Positions 23,205 through 31,951 are shown, counted from the first letter of the stretch. The stretch is 64,000 nt of DNA from Acidovorax sp. A1169 (GCF_030704685.1 NZ_JAUZDX010000030.1:1-64000), one strand, 5' to 3'. A program made the numbers and translations. The notes: a model not told the origin generated them from the letters alone.

Positions 23205-25364
23205 TTAACTGGCCAGCGTGATGGTCACAGTGGAATCACCATAGGTCACGGTGGACTTGGCAAAGCCGTCCACGGCCACGATGTCGAACTTGTTGTGCAC
23301 CCCTTTGGCGGCGATGACCACAATCTTGTCACCGGCCTTGGGCGTGTAGCCGTTGGCGAAAGTCACCTTCAGCGCCCCTGCCAGCGCGGCGTGGTCTCCG
23401 ACCACCAACGTACCGGCAGTGCTGCTGGACAATGCGAGGTTCAGCGTGCCAGATTTTTGCGTGTAGGTGCTCGCCACGCTCACTTGGGTGCCGTTGGTGG
23501 CCAAGGTGCCGCCATCGACGTACACCGCGCCAGTTCCCATCGCTGCCGCGGAATCCGCGCGCAAGGTGCCTGCAGCAACGATGGTGCCGCCGCTGTAGGT
23601 ATTCGCACCTGTCAGTGCCAACGTGCCGGCTCCGCGCTTGGTCAGCTTACCCGCACCGCTGATGTCGTTGCGCCAACGGTCGAAGGAGCAGAAGCCCGAG
23701 ACGCAGAAGCCTTCGGTGCCATCGTTCATGGTGACGGTCACGTCGGCTTCCAGCTTGCCGTAGCCGCTGGCTGCATCGAACAGGTTCAGGCGGCCAAAGC
23801 CTTCTTCGTCGTCGAGCACGGGATAGCCCGAATCGATGGCGGTGGTTTTGAGCACGGCACGTCGCTGGTCGGCGCTGAGATAGGGGAAGCGGGTTTCCAG
23901 CAGCGTCTCCATGCCCTTGGGAACGACGGCAGGCTTGCCGGCTTTGGCACTGTTCTTGGCAAAACCAAAGGTGAGGCGGCGCAGATAGTCTGCCTTAGCG
24001 GCAGCGAAATCCGAGAAGCGGTCTTCGCTAACGCTCGCCGAGTGTGCGACATTCCAAAGCTCCACCCCAGTTCTCACGCCCAACTTGGTGCGCAGTTGCA
24101 GCTGCGCTTGCTGGAAGACGGCCTGGCGCTGCGCTTCCGTATAAGTCAGCCCGCGATCGCCAGCGCCCTTCAAGAATGGCATCCAGACGGACGAGCCGAG
24201 TATGCGCCCGCCCATGGTACCCAGCGCCGAGTGCATGCCCGCGCGGATGCGGTTCTCCCCGGCTTCCAGGCCACGCGCCACCGCTTCGTGGAAGCGCTGT
24301 GGTGCCACGTAAGCGATGGCCATCGAGTAACGCACGTATTCGGCGGTGTGGCCGCTGGGGAAATCGGAGTCCTGCTGGGCTGCCGTTTGTGCCGCAGCCG
24401 CATCGGCACCTGCTGCGCGGCGTGCCAGCAGTTCGGGTAGTACGGTAACGACCGGAAGGTTTTTGTCCGCAGCAGACCAGCGATACGGGCGTGCAAACTT
24501 GTAGAAGCCCTTGGGGCCATTGTCCGAAGCGATATTGCCCACTGTGGCGTTGTCCACGAATTGCAGCACCGCACCGAATTCAGGGTTGTTCGATGTGCTC
24601 GTGTCGCCCCAGCCGGAGGCGGGGTTCTTTGCGAGGTCGTCCCACGCCTGACCCAGGGGGCCCAGCGAACCGCCCTTGACCGTGCGCGTGACCTTGTTGC
24701 CGGTGTCATCCAGCGTGATTTCCTGCTTCTGCGCGGCGGTGTAGGTGGTTTGGGTGGTCAGCTTGGAGGAGTACGCCATGTTCTGAAGAAACAGCGCGTT
24801 GTTTTTGATGGTTCCTGTCGTGCCTCCGGCGGGGGCCTGCCCGAGCGTGCCGTTGGTATTGTTGGCTGTGAGCACGTGCCAGACACCGTTCCAGGTGGTC
24901 AATGCAAACGCACCGCATGCATCCTTGCCTGCCACGTTCGTATCTGGCGTGGTCGACCCATTCGCAAAGATGCCTGCGTAGTCCGAGGCCTTGAACCCGT
25001 TCATCTTGCGCTCGGAGGGCTCCCAGATATCAAGGAAGCCCGACAGAGAGCGGAGTGTGCTGTTCGTGGTGTGATCGGAATAGCAGGCGTTGTTGCCGCT
25101 GGCCGTTGCGTCGTGTCTGCCGGAGTTGAAGGCGGTCGCATCCTCGCGGTATTTGGGCACGTCCGTTCGTGACGCTGGCATGCTGGTAGCTGCTCGCGCG
25201 GTGACGTCGATTGATTCCTTGCCCAGCCCGGCAGGAGGTGTGGGAATGGCATAGGTCGAATCGTCCCCGCCGCCGCAGGCAACCAGGGTCAGCAACGCGG
25301 CCAGGGGGACGGCGCGCAGAGCGATTGCGTTCTTGTGGGTGGGGACGTGGACGGGAGTTTGCAT
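23205..25364 (-). CDS. PAP2-type acid phosphatase lipoprotein with autotransporter-associated repeat
   Basis: This protein of 719 residues starts with a lipoprotein signal (LAALLTLVAC, lipid Cys30), so it is probably anchored in a membrane of the envelope. The PAP2 phosphatase core has KFARP around 289-293, the catalytic DFPSGHTAE (His339) and ENRIRAGMHSALG (Arg372, His378). After it, about 580-680 contains an autotransporter-associated beta-strand repeat (ALTGANTYSGGTIVAAGTL), but no C-terminal beta-barrel follows. The ATG at 25364 is chosen over an upstream TTG because it places the signal at the N-terminus. Codon use looks less GC-extreme than neighbours, suggesting transfer. Confidence 0.8.
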   Translation of the reverse strand: MQTPVHVPTHKNAIALRAVPLAALLTLVACGGGDDSTYAIPTPPAGLGKESIDVTARAATSMPASRTDVPKYREDATAFNSGRHDATASGNNACYSDHTTNSTLRSLSGFLDIWEPSERKMNGFKASDYAGIFANGSTTPDTNVAGKDACGAFALTTWNGVWHVLTANNTNGTLGQAPAGGTTGTIKNNALFLQNMAYSSKLTTQTTYTAAQKQEITLDDTGNKVTRTVKGGSLGPLGQAWDDLAKNPASGWGDTSTSNNPEFGAVLQFVDNATVGNIASDNGPKGFYKFARPYRWSAADKNLPVVTVLPELLARRAAGADAAAAQTAAQQDSDFPSGHTAEYVRYSMAIAYVAPQRFHEAVARGLEAGENRIRAGMHSALGTMGGRILGSSVWMPFLKGAGDRGLTYTEAQRQAVFQQAQLQLRTKLGVRTGVELWNVAHSASVSEDRFSDFAAAKADYLRRLTFGFAKNSAKAGKPAVVPKGMETLLETRFPYLSADQRRAVLKTTAIDSGYPVLDDEEGFGRLNLFDAASGYGKLEADVTVTMNDGTEGFCVSGFCSFDRWRNDISGAGKLTKRGAGTLALTGANTYSGGTIVAAGTLRADSAAAMGTGAVYVDGGTLATNGTQVSVASTYTQKSGTLNLALSSSTAGTLVVGDHAALAGALKVTFANGYTPKAGDKIVVIAAKGVHNKFDIVAVDGFAKSTVTYGDSTVTITLAS

Positions 25365-25445
25365 GCGCGGGCTGATTTGAAGAAAGAGCAATCGAACATT
25401 GTTTCCAATAAACAATGAAACTATGATGACTATTCCTGCCGAGCC

Positions 25446-25679
25446 ATGGCTTCCTCGATGGCCGTGTTCGACGTCTGGTACCGATACCCGAAACAGGTCC
25501 AGGCGCCGGTGCCGCCATCACGCTGGCCGCTGCACGAACGGCCCAAAGTGCGCGCTACTCCCCCTATCTCGGCCATCACGCCTGCGCTGCTGGAGCGGCG
25601 CTACAGCGTCATGGCCTGCAACATTGAGCGGCTGCAGTTCGGCGAACCACCCGAGAACCTGATCTACCGGGCGCTCTGA
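25446..25679 (+). pseudogene. 3' fragment of a D-2-hydroxyacid dehydrogenase gene
   Basis: The plus strand reads FDVWYRYPKQVQAPVPPSRW, followed by HERPKVRATPPISAITPALLE and CNIERLQFGEPPENLIYR, then a stop. This matches the C-terminal end of NAD-dependent D-isomer 2-hydroxyacid dehydrogenases (family pattern DVW..YP, PSR.P.HELPNV..TPH.S, ENI.R...GE...N.V). The catalytic His of TPH is replaced (TPP), and about 250 N-terminal residues are missing. No start signal is convincing. It is a dead remnant next to a second remnant. Confidence 0.65.
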
Positions 25680-25680
25680 A

Positions 25681-25899
25681 CGCCTCAACGACCTGGCGCC
25701 GATTGCCATTCCCGCCTATTCGCCGCACCTGGTGGTGGTGCGCAATGACCTGCCCGTAAAGAACATCTACGAACTGGCCGCCTACGCGAAGAAATCGGGC
25801 AAGTCGGTGAGCTTTGGCACGCCACGGGCGTCCATCAGCCAGTTGGCGGGCATGCTGCTCCCGCAGTCAAGGGCTTCGAGTTCAACGTGATCGGCAGGC
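25681..25899 (+). pseudogene. internal fragment of a Bug/TctC-type solute-binding protein gene
   Basis: The plus strand reads LNDLAPIAIPAYSPHLVVVR, then KNIYELAAYAKKSGKSVSFG and ASISQLAGML. After a frameshift near 25860 it continues with VKGFEFNVIG, then stops matching at about 25899. This fits the middle of tripartite-tricarboxylate-transporter binding proteins, with the signal peptide, N-terminal third and C-terminal half gone. The right end abuts the helicase gene, whose last residues are read antisense through this fragment. Confidence 0.65.
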
Positions 25900-28192
25900 T
25901 CCACCACCGGGGCAGCAGGTCCCGGACTTCGGGCCGGCCAAAGCGGTCATCCATCAGGTGCACCACGCCTTCGTCGCTGGGTGTGCGGATCACGCGGCCC
26001 GCAGCCTGCACCACCTTCTGCAGGCCGGGGTAGAGGTAGGTGTAGTCGTAGCCCTCGCCGAACAGCGCCTGCATGCGCTCCTTGACCTGCTCGTTGACGG
26101 GGTTGACCTGCGGCAGGCCCAGCGTGGCCAAAAAGGCCCCGATCAGGCGCCGGCCCGGCAGGTCGATGCCTTCGGCGAACGCACCGCCCAGCACTGCGAA
26201 GCCGATGCCCTCGCTGGTATCGGTGAAGCGTGCCAGGAACTGCTTTTGCTCCGATTCGAGCATGCGCCGCGACTGGCTCCAGTGCGGCAGGTGCGGGTGG
26301 CGCTCGGCCAGCATCGTGGCTGCCTGATGCAAATACTCGTAGCTGCTGAAGAAGGCCAGGTAGTTGCCCGGCCGCTGGGTGAACTGCTGCGCCATCAGCG
26401 CAACGATGGGCGCGAGCGAGGCCTTGCGGTCTGGGTAGCGGGTGGAGATATGGCGCGCGACCTGCACCGTCAGTTGCGCGGCCTGGAACGGGGATTCCAC
26501 GTCGATGGCCAGGTGGTCCGTGGGAAGGCCCAGCAGGTCGGTGTAGTAGCGCTCGGGCCGCAGCGTGGCCGAGAACAGCGTGCTGGTGTGCGCGGCCTCC
26601 CAGCGCGGGCCGAGGAAAGGCGCGGGCACCAGGTTGCGGATGCACAGGGTGGAGCTGCCGGGCGCCCGGGCGGCCTGGGGCAGGCCCGGGGCCGTGGGCT
26701 GGGTGATGTCCACCAGCGAGTGCGCGTCGAGCAGCCCGGCCATGCGCACCAGGTGCAGGGCATCGAAGTAGAAGGCCTGCAGGGCGGCATCGGGCTCGGC
26801 GGGGTGCTCGGCCAGATGGTCTGTGAGGGTGTTGCCGCACTGCTGCAGTGCGGTGAGCAGGTCTTCGGGAAAGGCCTCGTGCACCGCATAGGCGGTAGCC
26901 TGCCGCTTGTCCAGCGCCACCCAGGCGCGGCGCACCTTGTCCAGCGCCTTCTTGACCGGCGGGTAGCGGCTGGCGCTGGTGGATTTGCGCGCCTGGGCCA
27001 GGCCGTCGGGGCGCAGCTCGGCGGTGTACATCTTGCGGCCCCGGTCCACGAGGTTGTGGGCCTCGTCCACCAGCAGCGCCGTGCGCCAGCCATTGGCCTG
27101 GGCCAGTCCGTGCAGCAGGCCGCCCATGTCGAAGTAGTAGTTGTAGTCGCCCACCACCACGTCGGCCCAGCGCGCGAGCTCCTGGCTCAGGTAGTAGGGG
27201 CAGACCTGGTGCGCCAGCGCCGCGCTGCGCACCTCGGCCTGGTGCAGGGTGATGCGTTCACTGCCGGCGCCGGGCCGCAGCGCAGCGGCGCGCGCAGCGG
27301 GCAGCCGGTCGTAGAAGCCCTGGGCCAGCGGGCAGGACTCGCCGTGGCAGGCCTTGTCGGGGTGCTCGCAGGCCTTGTCGCGCGCCACCAGCTCCAGCAC
27401 GCGCAGCGGCAGGGCGGGGGCGCTGTCGGCGAGGCGCGTGAGGGCATCAAGCGCCGTCTGCCGCCCGGAGGTCTTGGCCGCCAGAAAGAACACCTTGTCG
27501 AGCTGCTGCGTGGGCGCAGCCTTGAGCAGCGGGAACAGCGTACCCATGGTCTTGCCAATGCCCGTGGGCGCCTGGGCCATCAGGCAGCGCCCTGCGCCCG
27601 CGGCCTTGTACACCGCCTCGGCCAGCGGGCGCTGGCCGGTGCGAAAGCCGCCGAACGGGAAGGCCAGGGTGGTGAGCGCTGCATCGCGCGCGGCGCGGTG
27701 CGCCACCTGCGCCTCGGCCCAGGCGAGAAAGCGCTCGCACTGCGCCTCGAAGTGCTGCTGCAGCTCGTCGGCCGTGCGGCGTTCGGTGAACACCGTCTCC
27801 TTCTGGCTGGCGATGTCGAAGTACACGAGCGCCAGGTCGATGTGTTCCAGCCCTTCCTGCGCGCACAGCAGCCAGCCGTAGATGCGTGCCTGGGCCCAGT
27901 GCAGTGCGCGGTGCGATGCGGGCTGGCGGTCGAGCCGGCCCTTGAAGGTCTTGACCTCGTCGAGCCGGGCATGCTCCGGGTCGAAGCCATCGGCCCGGCC
28001 GCGCACGCGCAGGCTCTTGTAGCTGCCGGCCAGCGCGACCTCGGCGCGGTAGCCGTCGCCCCGGCGCGCGGCAGCCACGGCATGGCCGGCCATGCCCTCC
28101 AGGGCCGTGGGGGCGGGCGTGAAGCGCAGGTCCAGGTCGCCCTGCTTGGCGGTGAACTCGCACAGCTCGCGCACCGCCACGGTATAGGTCAT
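25835..28192 (-). CDS. XPD/DinG-type Fe-S helicase with N-terminal PD-(D/E)XK nuclease domain
   Basis: This 785-residue fusion has a RecB/Cas4-like nuclease domain at about 1-165: RGRADGFD, DEVKT (Glu79, Lys81), and QARIY (Gln101, Tyr105). Then comes a superfamily 2 Fe-S helicase. Walker A is APTGIGKT (208-215), cluster cysteines are 275, 282, 287 and 331, the DEAH box is VDEAHN (about 375-380), and the C-terminal motif is QAAGRVIRT. The start at 28192 overlaps the upstream nuclease gene by 4 bp. The last 21 residues, after LPRWW, are encoded by the antisense strand of a dead gene fragment. A DNA repair role is likely. Confidence 0.88.
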   Translation of the reverse strand: MTYTVAVRELCEFTAKQGDLDLRFTPAPTALEGMAGHAVAAARRGDGYRAEVALAGSYKSLRVRGRADGFDPEHARLDEVKTFKGRLDRQPASHRALHWAQARIYGWLLCAQEGLEHIDLALVYFDIASQKETVFTERRTADELQQHFEAQCERFLAWAEAQVAHRAARDAALTTLAFPFGGFRTGQRPLAEAVYKAAGAGRCLMAQAPTGIGKTMGTLFPLLKAAPTQQLDKVFFLAAKTSGRQTALDALTRLADSAPALPLRVLELVARDKACEHPDKACHGESCPLAQGFYDRLPAARAAALRPGAGSERITLHQAEVRSAALAHQVCPYYLSQELARWADVVVGDYNYYFDMGGLLHGLAQANGWRTALLVDEAHNLVDRGRKMYTAELRPDGLAQARKSTSASRYPPVKKALDKVRRAWVALDKRQATAYAVHEAFPEDLLTALQQCGNTLTDHLAEHPAEPDAALQAFYFDALHLVRMAGLLDAHSLVDITQPTAPGLPQAARAPGSSTLCIRNLVPAPFLGPRWEAAHTSTLFSATLRPERYYTDLLGLPTDHLAIDVESPFQAAQLTVQVARHISTRYPDRKASLAPIVALMAQQFTQRPGNYLAFFSSYEYLHQAATMLAERHPHLPHWSQSRRMLESEQKQFLARFTDTSEGIGFAVLGGAFAEGIDLPGRRLIGAFLATLGLPQVNPVNEQVKERMQALFGEGYDYTYLYPGLQKVVQAAGRVIRTPSDEGVVHLMDDRFGRPEVRDLLPRWWSLPITLNSKPLTAGAACPPTG

Positions 28193-28992
28193 AGGCCGCC
28201 AGTGGAGGGCTCGCCCAGGTGGGCCTGGGCCAGCTCTTCTTCGCTGCGCAGCGGCGTGGCCTTGCACAGGGCCATCCACACGGCGAAGGGCAGGGTGCAA
28301 CTGGCATGGCGCGCGGGGCGCAATAGCTCGAAGCGGCCATCGTCGAGCCCGCCGTGCAGCACCCAGATGCCGAAGTGCTCAGGGACCTCGCCGGCCTCGG
28401 CCACGCCGGCCGGGAACACGTAGTAGCACTCCTCGCACAGCCACTGGTAGGCCTGGCGCTTGGCCTCGTGGCGCAGGTCCGAGAGCAGGTCGGCGCGGCT
28501 GTACTTGATCTCGTGCACCATGGGCTGCAGGTAGGCCGGCACCGTGGTGTTGCGCACCGAGAACAGGTCCGGCCGTGCCATGCGCCAGACATTGGCGGCC
28601 TTGCGGCTTGCGGGCGTGTCCTCGCTCCACAGCGGGTTGCTGGTTGCCGGAGTCAGCGGCGCAGTTTCCGGGGCCGCACCCTCGATCACGGCGCGCAGCG
28701 ACAGCTCGCGCCAGACGATGCGGCCCGAGGCCAGCAGGTGCGCGGCAAACTTCTGGCCCAGCCGGTCGTGCGCGCTCAGGGCGCGCACGCCGCGCTGGCG
28801 CGCCTCGGCCAGGGTGCGGATGCCGTCCTCGGTGAGCTTCAGGGTCTCGAAGCCCTCGGGCGAGGTGTGCAGGGCGACCAGCTGCGCAGCCAGCAGGTCG
28901 ATCTCCAGCGCGTCCTTGCAGGGCCAGCCGGCCGAGCGCCAGATCTGCATCAGGCGGGTGCGGTGGAAGCGGTTGATGGTCGGCGCCGTCAT
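28189..28992 (-). CDS. putative PD-(D/E)XK-type nuclease, partner of the helicase
   Basis: This 267-residue protein has a nuclease-like centre: ARPDLFSVR, then QPMVHEIKYSRADLLSDLR, giving a PD...E-x-K arrangement. WLCEECYYVFPAG follows. The N-terminal 90 residues look like a helical/winged-helix region. I do not recognise a named family, so the nuclease call rests on the motif. The ATG at 28992 is chosen; an in-frame TTG lies seven codons upstream. It overlaps the helicase start as ATGA and has a LexA-type box upstream, so both genes probably form one SOS-controlled unit. Confidence 0.65.
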   Translation of the reverse strand: MTAPTINRFHRTRLMQIWRSAGWPCKDALEIDLLAAQLVALHTSPEGFETLKLTEDGIRTLAEARQRGVRALSAHDRLGQKFAAHLLASGRIVWRELSLRAVIEGAAPETAPLTPATSNPLWSEDTPASRKAANVWRMARPDLFSVRNTTVPAYLQPMVHEIKYSRADLLSDLRHEAKRQAYQWLCEECYYVFPAGVAEAGEVPEHFGIWVLHGGLDDGRFELLRPARHASCTLPFAVWMALCKATPLRSEEELAQAHLGEPSTGGL

Positions 28993-29017
28993 AGGGGCTT
29001 GGGGATTCTTCAAAACA

Positions 29018-29033
29018 CTGATTGTAATTACAG
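29018..29033 (-). promoter_or_regulatory. LexA-type SOS box upstream of the nuclease-helicase pair
   Basis: The sequence CTG-ATTGTAATTA-CAG fits the proteobacterial LexA consensus CTG-N10-CAG, with an inner palindrome TGTAATTACA. Read on the minus strand it is CTGTAATTACAATCAG, and TACAAT inside it could be the -10 box, so LexA binding would block transcription. It lies 25 bp upstream of the first gene's ATG. E. coli dinG is itself an SOS gene, which fits the helicase downstream. Confidence 0.65.
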
Positions 29034-29095
29034 TATTTTCCTCCCTTTCGCCCCTGCCGTCACGTCTTCACGGTGTTGTTACACCGCCGGGAAGC

Positions 29096-30244
29096 TCACC
29101 ACTCCGCGAAACTGCCATCCTTGTGGCGCCACACCGGGTTGCGCCAGCGGTGGCCTTCGGCGGCGCGTTCGCGTACATAGGCTTCATTGACCTCGATGCC
29201 CAGGCCCGGGCCCTGGGGGATGGCGACCATGCCGTCCTCGTACGCGAATACTTCGCCGTTGGACACATAGTCGAGCAGGTCGTTGCTGGCGTTGTAGTGG
29301 ATGCCCAGGCTCTGCTCCTGGATGAAGGCGTTGTAGCAGACCCCATCGAGTTGCAGGTTGGCCGCCAGCGCAATCGGCCCCAGCGGGCAGTGCAGGGCCA
29401 GGGCCACGTCGTAGGCCTCGGCCATGGAGGCGATCTTGCGCGTTTCGGTGATGCCGCCCGAGTGCGAGGGGTCGGGCTGGATGATGTCCACATAGCCTTC
29501 GGACAGCACGCGCTTGAAGTCCCAGCGCGAGTACAGGCGCTCGCCGAGCGCGATGGGGGTGGACGAGAGGTGGGCCAGCTCCTTCAGCGCCTCGTAGTGC
29601 TCGCTGAGCACGGGCTCTTCGATGAACATCAGCCGGTAGGGGTCGAGCTCCTTGAACAGCACCTTGGCCATGGGCTTGTGCACCCGGCCATGGAAGTCCA
29701 CGCCGATGCCCACGTTGGGGCCCACCGCGTCGCGCACGGCGGCCACGTTCTTCAGGCATTTCTCCACCTTGTCGAAGCTGTCCACGTACTGCATCTCTTC
29801 GGTGCCGTTCATCTTCACGGCGGTGAAGCCGCGGTCCACGGCGGCCTTGGCTGCCGCAGCGGTCTCGCTGGGCCGGTCGCCGCCGATCCAGCTGTAGACC
29901 TTGATGCGGTCGCGCACGCAGCCGCCCAGCAGCTCGGACACGGGTACCCCCAGGGCCTTGCCCTTGATGTCCCACAGTGCCTGGTCGATGCCGGCCAGGG
30001 CGCTCATGTGAATGCCGCCGCCACGGTAGAAGCCGCCACGGTAGAGCACCGTCCAGTGGTCCTCGATGTGGCGCGGGTCCTTGCCGATGAGGTAGTCGCC
30101 CAGTTCCTCGATGGCGGCCGCCACGGTGTGGGCCCGGCCTTCGAGCACAGGCTCGCCCCAGCCGACGATGCCTTCGTCGGTCTCGATTTTCAGAAAGCAC
30201 CAGCGCGGTGGCACCAGGAACGTGGTCAGTCGGGTGATCTTCAT
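29096..30244 (-). CDS. dgoD: D-galactonate dehydratase
   Basis: This 382-residue enolase-superfamily dehydratase converts D-galactonate to 2-keto-3-deoxygalactonate. The N-terminal capping domain is followed by a TIM barrel with metal ligands in VDFHGR (Asp), FIEEPV (Glu) and ALGERL (Glu), and PDPSHSGGIT near the C-terminal side. Length equals E. coli DgoD, and the start MKITRLTTF is typical. It is the last gene of the 13-gene sugar operon, followed by the SOS-controlled nuclease-helicase unit in the same direction. Confidence 0.93.
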   Translation of the reverse strand: MKITRLTTFLVPPRWCFLKIETDEGIVGWGEPVLEGRAHTVAAAIEELGDYLIGKDPRHIEDHWTVLYRGGFYRGGGIHMSALAGIDQALWDIKGKALGVPVSELLGGCVRDRIKVYSWIGGDRPSETAAAAKAAVDRGFTAVKMNGTEEMQYVDSFDKVEKCLKNVAAVRDAVGPNVGIGVDFHGRVHKPMAKVLFKELDPYRLMFIEEPVLSEHYEALKELAHLSSTPIALGERLYSRWDFKRVLSEGYVDIIQPDPSHSGGITETRKIASMAEAYDVALALHCPLGPIALAANLQLDGVCYNAFIQEQSLGIHYNASNDLLDYVSNGEVFAYEDGMVAIPQGPGLGIEVNEAYVRERAAEGHRWRNPVWRHKDGSFAEW

Positions 30245-30280
30245 GGCTGGGAGTTCGTCGAAAAGTGGAGAGGGGATCCG

Positions 30281-30925
30281 TCAGGAGGTGGGGTAGGACT
30301 GGCGCCATGCCTGCATGAAGGCGGCCGCCTGGCGCGCCACGCCGGCGGCGCTGTCACCGGGCTTGTACAGGGCCGAGCCCAGGCCGAAGCCGCTGGCACC
30401 GGCCGCAGCATAGGCCGCAATGCCTTCGGGCGTGATGCCGCCCACGGGCAGCAGCGCCACCGGCGGGCGCAGCACGGCACGCCAGGCCTTGAGCACGGAG
30501 GGCGCCAGCGCCTCGGCGGGGAACAGCTTGAGCGCATCGGCCCCCGCTGCCAGCGCGGCATAGGCCTCGGTCAGCGTGGCCACGCCGGGGGCGCAGGCCA
30601 TGCCGGCCGCCTTGGCGGCGCGGATCACCGCCGCATCGCTGTGCGGCATGACCACGATCTGCCCGCCGGCTGCCGCCACGGCGGCGCAGTCCTCGGGGCG
30701 AATGACGGTGCCCGCGCCGATCAGCACGTCGGCCGGCAGCGCGTCGCGCAGCGCGCGGATGCTGGCCAGCGGCTCGGGCGAGTTGAGCGGCACCTCGATG
30801 ATGCGAAAGCCGGCCTCGCTGAGCGCCAGGCCGATGGGCACCACTTCGGCGGGCGCCACACCGCGCAGGATGGCGACCAGGCCGCAGCGCTGCATGGAGG
30901 CGGAAAGAAGGTCTGAAGGAGTCAT
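30281..30925 (-). CDS. dgoA: 2-dehydro-3-deoxy-6-phosphogalactonate aldolase
   Basis: This 214-residue KDPG/KDPGal-type class I aldolase cleaves 2-keto-3-deoxy-6-phosphogalactonate to pyruvate and glyceraldehyde-3-phosphate. GLVAILRGV, RIIEVPLNSPEP, IGAGTV and the Schiff-base lysine in ALKLFPAE identify it. EVPLNS rather than EVTLR-type sequence suggests the galactonate branch. The start at 30925 overlaps the kinase stop by 4 bp; the frame is open further upstream but only inside the kinase gene. Confidence 0.92.
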   Translation of the reverse strand: MTPSDLLSASMQRCGLVAILRGVAPAEVVPIGLALSEAGFRIIEVPLNSPEPLASIRALRDALPADVLIGAGTVIRPEDCAAVAAAGGQIVVMPHSDAAVIRAAKAAGMACAPGVATLTEAYAALAAGADALKLFPAEALAPSVLKAWRAVLRPPVALLPVGGITPEGIAAYAAAGASGFGLGSALYKPGDSAAGVARQAAAFMQAWRQSYPTS

Positions 30926-31944
30926 GCGCGTCGTGCAGCTTGTGTGTCGGTAGGGGTCACCAGCGCGGCAGCGGTGGCGATCTGCCACAGCCCCCGCGCG
31001 GTGGCGTTGTCGGCTATTTCGGGTGCCGGCAATCCGTAGGCGGCCAGGGCCAGGGCGTAGCGCCGGCAGAGGTCGGGCTCGCCGCAGAGCACCACATGCG
31101 TGGGCGTGGCACCCGGCGCCTGTTGTGCCGCCAGTGCGGCCACCTCGTGGCCGATGAGCAGGCCCGAGAGGTAGTCCGCCTGGGCCGTGCCGGGCAGCGC
31201 GCCCGTCAGGCCCAGCGTGCGTGTGCTGAAGATGTGCGAGAGCAGGCCCAGCGAGGCCTCTGCCGAGCGCGCCACCTGCAGGCCGCGCGCAAACGCTGCG
31301 TCGTCAGGCGCCTCTGTTGGCTGCATGGTGCGGCCCAGGATGGTGTGGCCACGCAGTGCGGCGAACACCTCGCCGGTCATGAAGGTGTGGAATTGCGCGA
31401 TGGAGCGGTGCCGTGCCAGCACCCACTTGCTGTGCGTGCCGGGCAGGCCGATGAGCACCGGGGCATCGTCGGGCAGGGCCGAGGCCGCCATCACGCCCAG
31501 CACCTGGGTCTCTTCGCCGCGCATCACATTGGGCAGATCGCCGCGCTGGAGCAGGCCGGGGACGATGTGCACGCGGGGGCCTGCGCCGTGCTCCACCACT
31601 GTGAGCCCGCGGGCCAGTTGGTCCAGCGAGGCGGGCGATTCGAGGTAGCGCGCTTCGCGCCAGCCCTGGGCGCTGCCGACCATGCCGCAGGCCAGCACGG
31701 GGATGCCGGGCTGGGCCTGCACCCAATCGCCACAGACATCGTCGAAGGCGTGCTCGAACGCGGCGCCTTGGGTCGCGTGTGCCTGGCCATTGGCTGCGAC
31801 GGGCAGGTTCATGATGCCCCAGGGGCGCTGGCGCATTTCGAGCACCGTGCCAGTGGCATCGAAGCGAAAGGCCCGCAGCGAACTGGTGCCCCAGTCCAGC
31901 CCGATCAATGCGGCGCTGTGGGAAAGAATGGCGTCGTTCGTCAT
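30922..31944 (-). CDS. dgoK: 2-dehydro-3-deoxygalactonokinase
   Basis: This 340-residue sugar-acid kinase phosphorylates 2-keto-3-deoxygalactonate at the 6-position. The ASKHA-type phosphate loop LIGLDWGTSSLRAF is N-terminal. ACGMVGSAQGW, GLPGTHSKWV and a late ADYLSGLLIGHE match DgoK. The start at 31944 lies 7 bp after the DHDPS-family gene. It overlaps dgoA by 4 bp. Together with dgoD and dgoA it completes the galactonate branch to pyruvate. Confidence 0.93.
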   Translation of the reverse strand: MTNDAILSHSAALIGLDWGTSSLRAFRFDATGTVLEMRQRPWGIMNLPVAANGQAHATQGAAFEHAFDDVCGDWVQAQPGIPVLACGMVGSAQGWREARYLESPASLDQLARGLTVVEHGAGPRVHIVPGLLQRGDLPNVMRGEETQVLGVMAASALPDDAPVLIGLPGTHSKWVLARHRSIAQFHTFMTGEVFAALRGHTILGRTMQPTEAPDDAAFARGLQVARSAEASLGLLSHIFSTRTLGLTGALPGTAQADYLSGLLIGHEVAALAAQQAPGATPTHVVLCGEPDLCRRYALALAAYGLPAPEIADNATARGLWQIATAAALVTPTDTQAARRA

Positions 31945-31951
31945 CAGCGGA

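Noticed and set aside
25399..25662. 87-codon plus-strand frame as a gene
   Set aside because: It is a shifted frame over the dehydrogenase remnant, whose own frame (25446-25679) carries the recognisable protein motif.
29096..30244. DgoD as mandelate racemase or muconate cycloisomerase
   Set aside because: Enolase-superfamily members look alike, but the dgoK-dgoA neighbours and family-typical residues support galactonate dehydratase.
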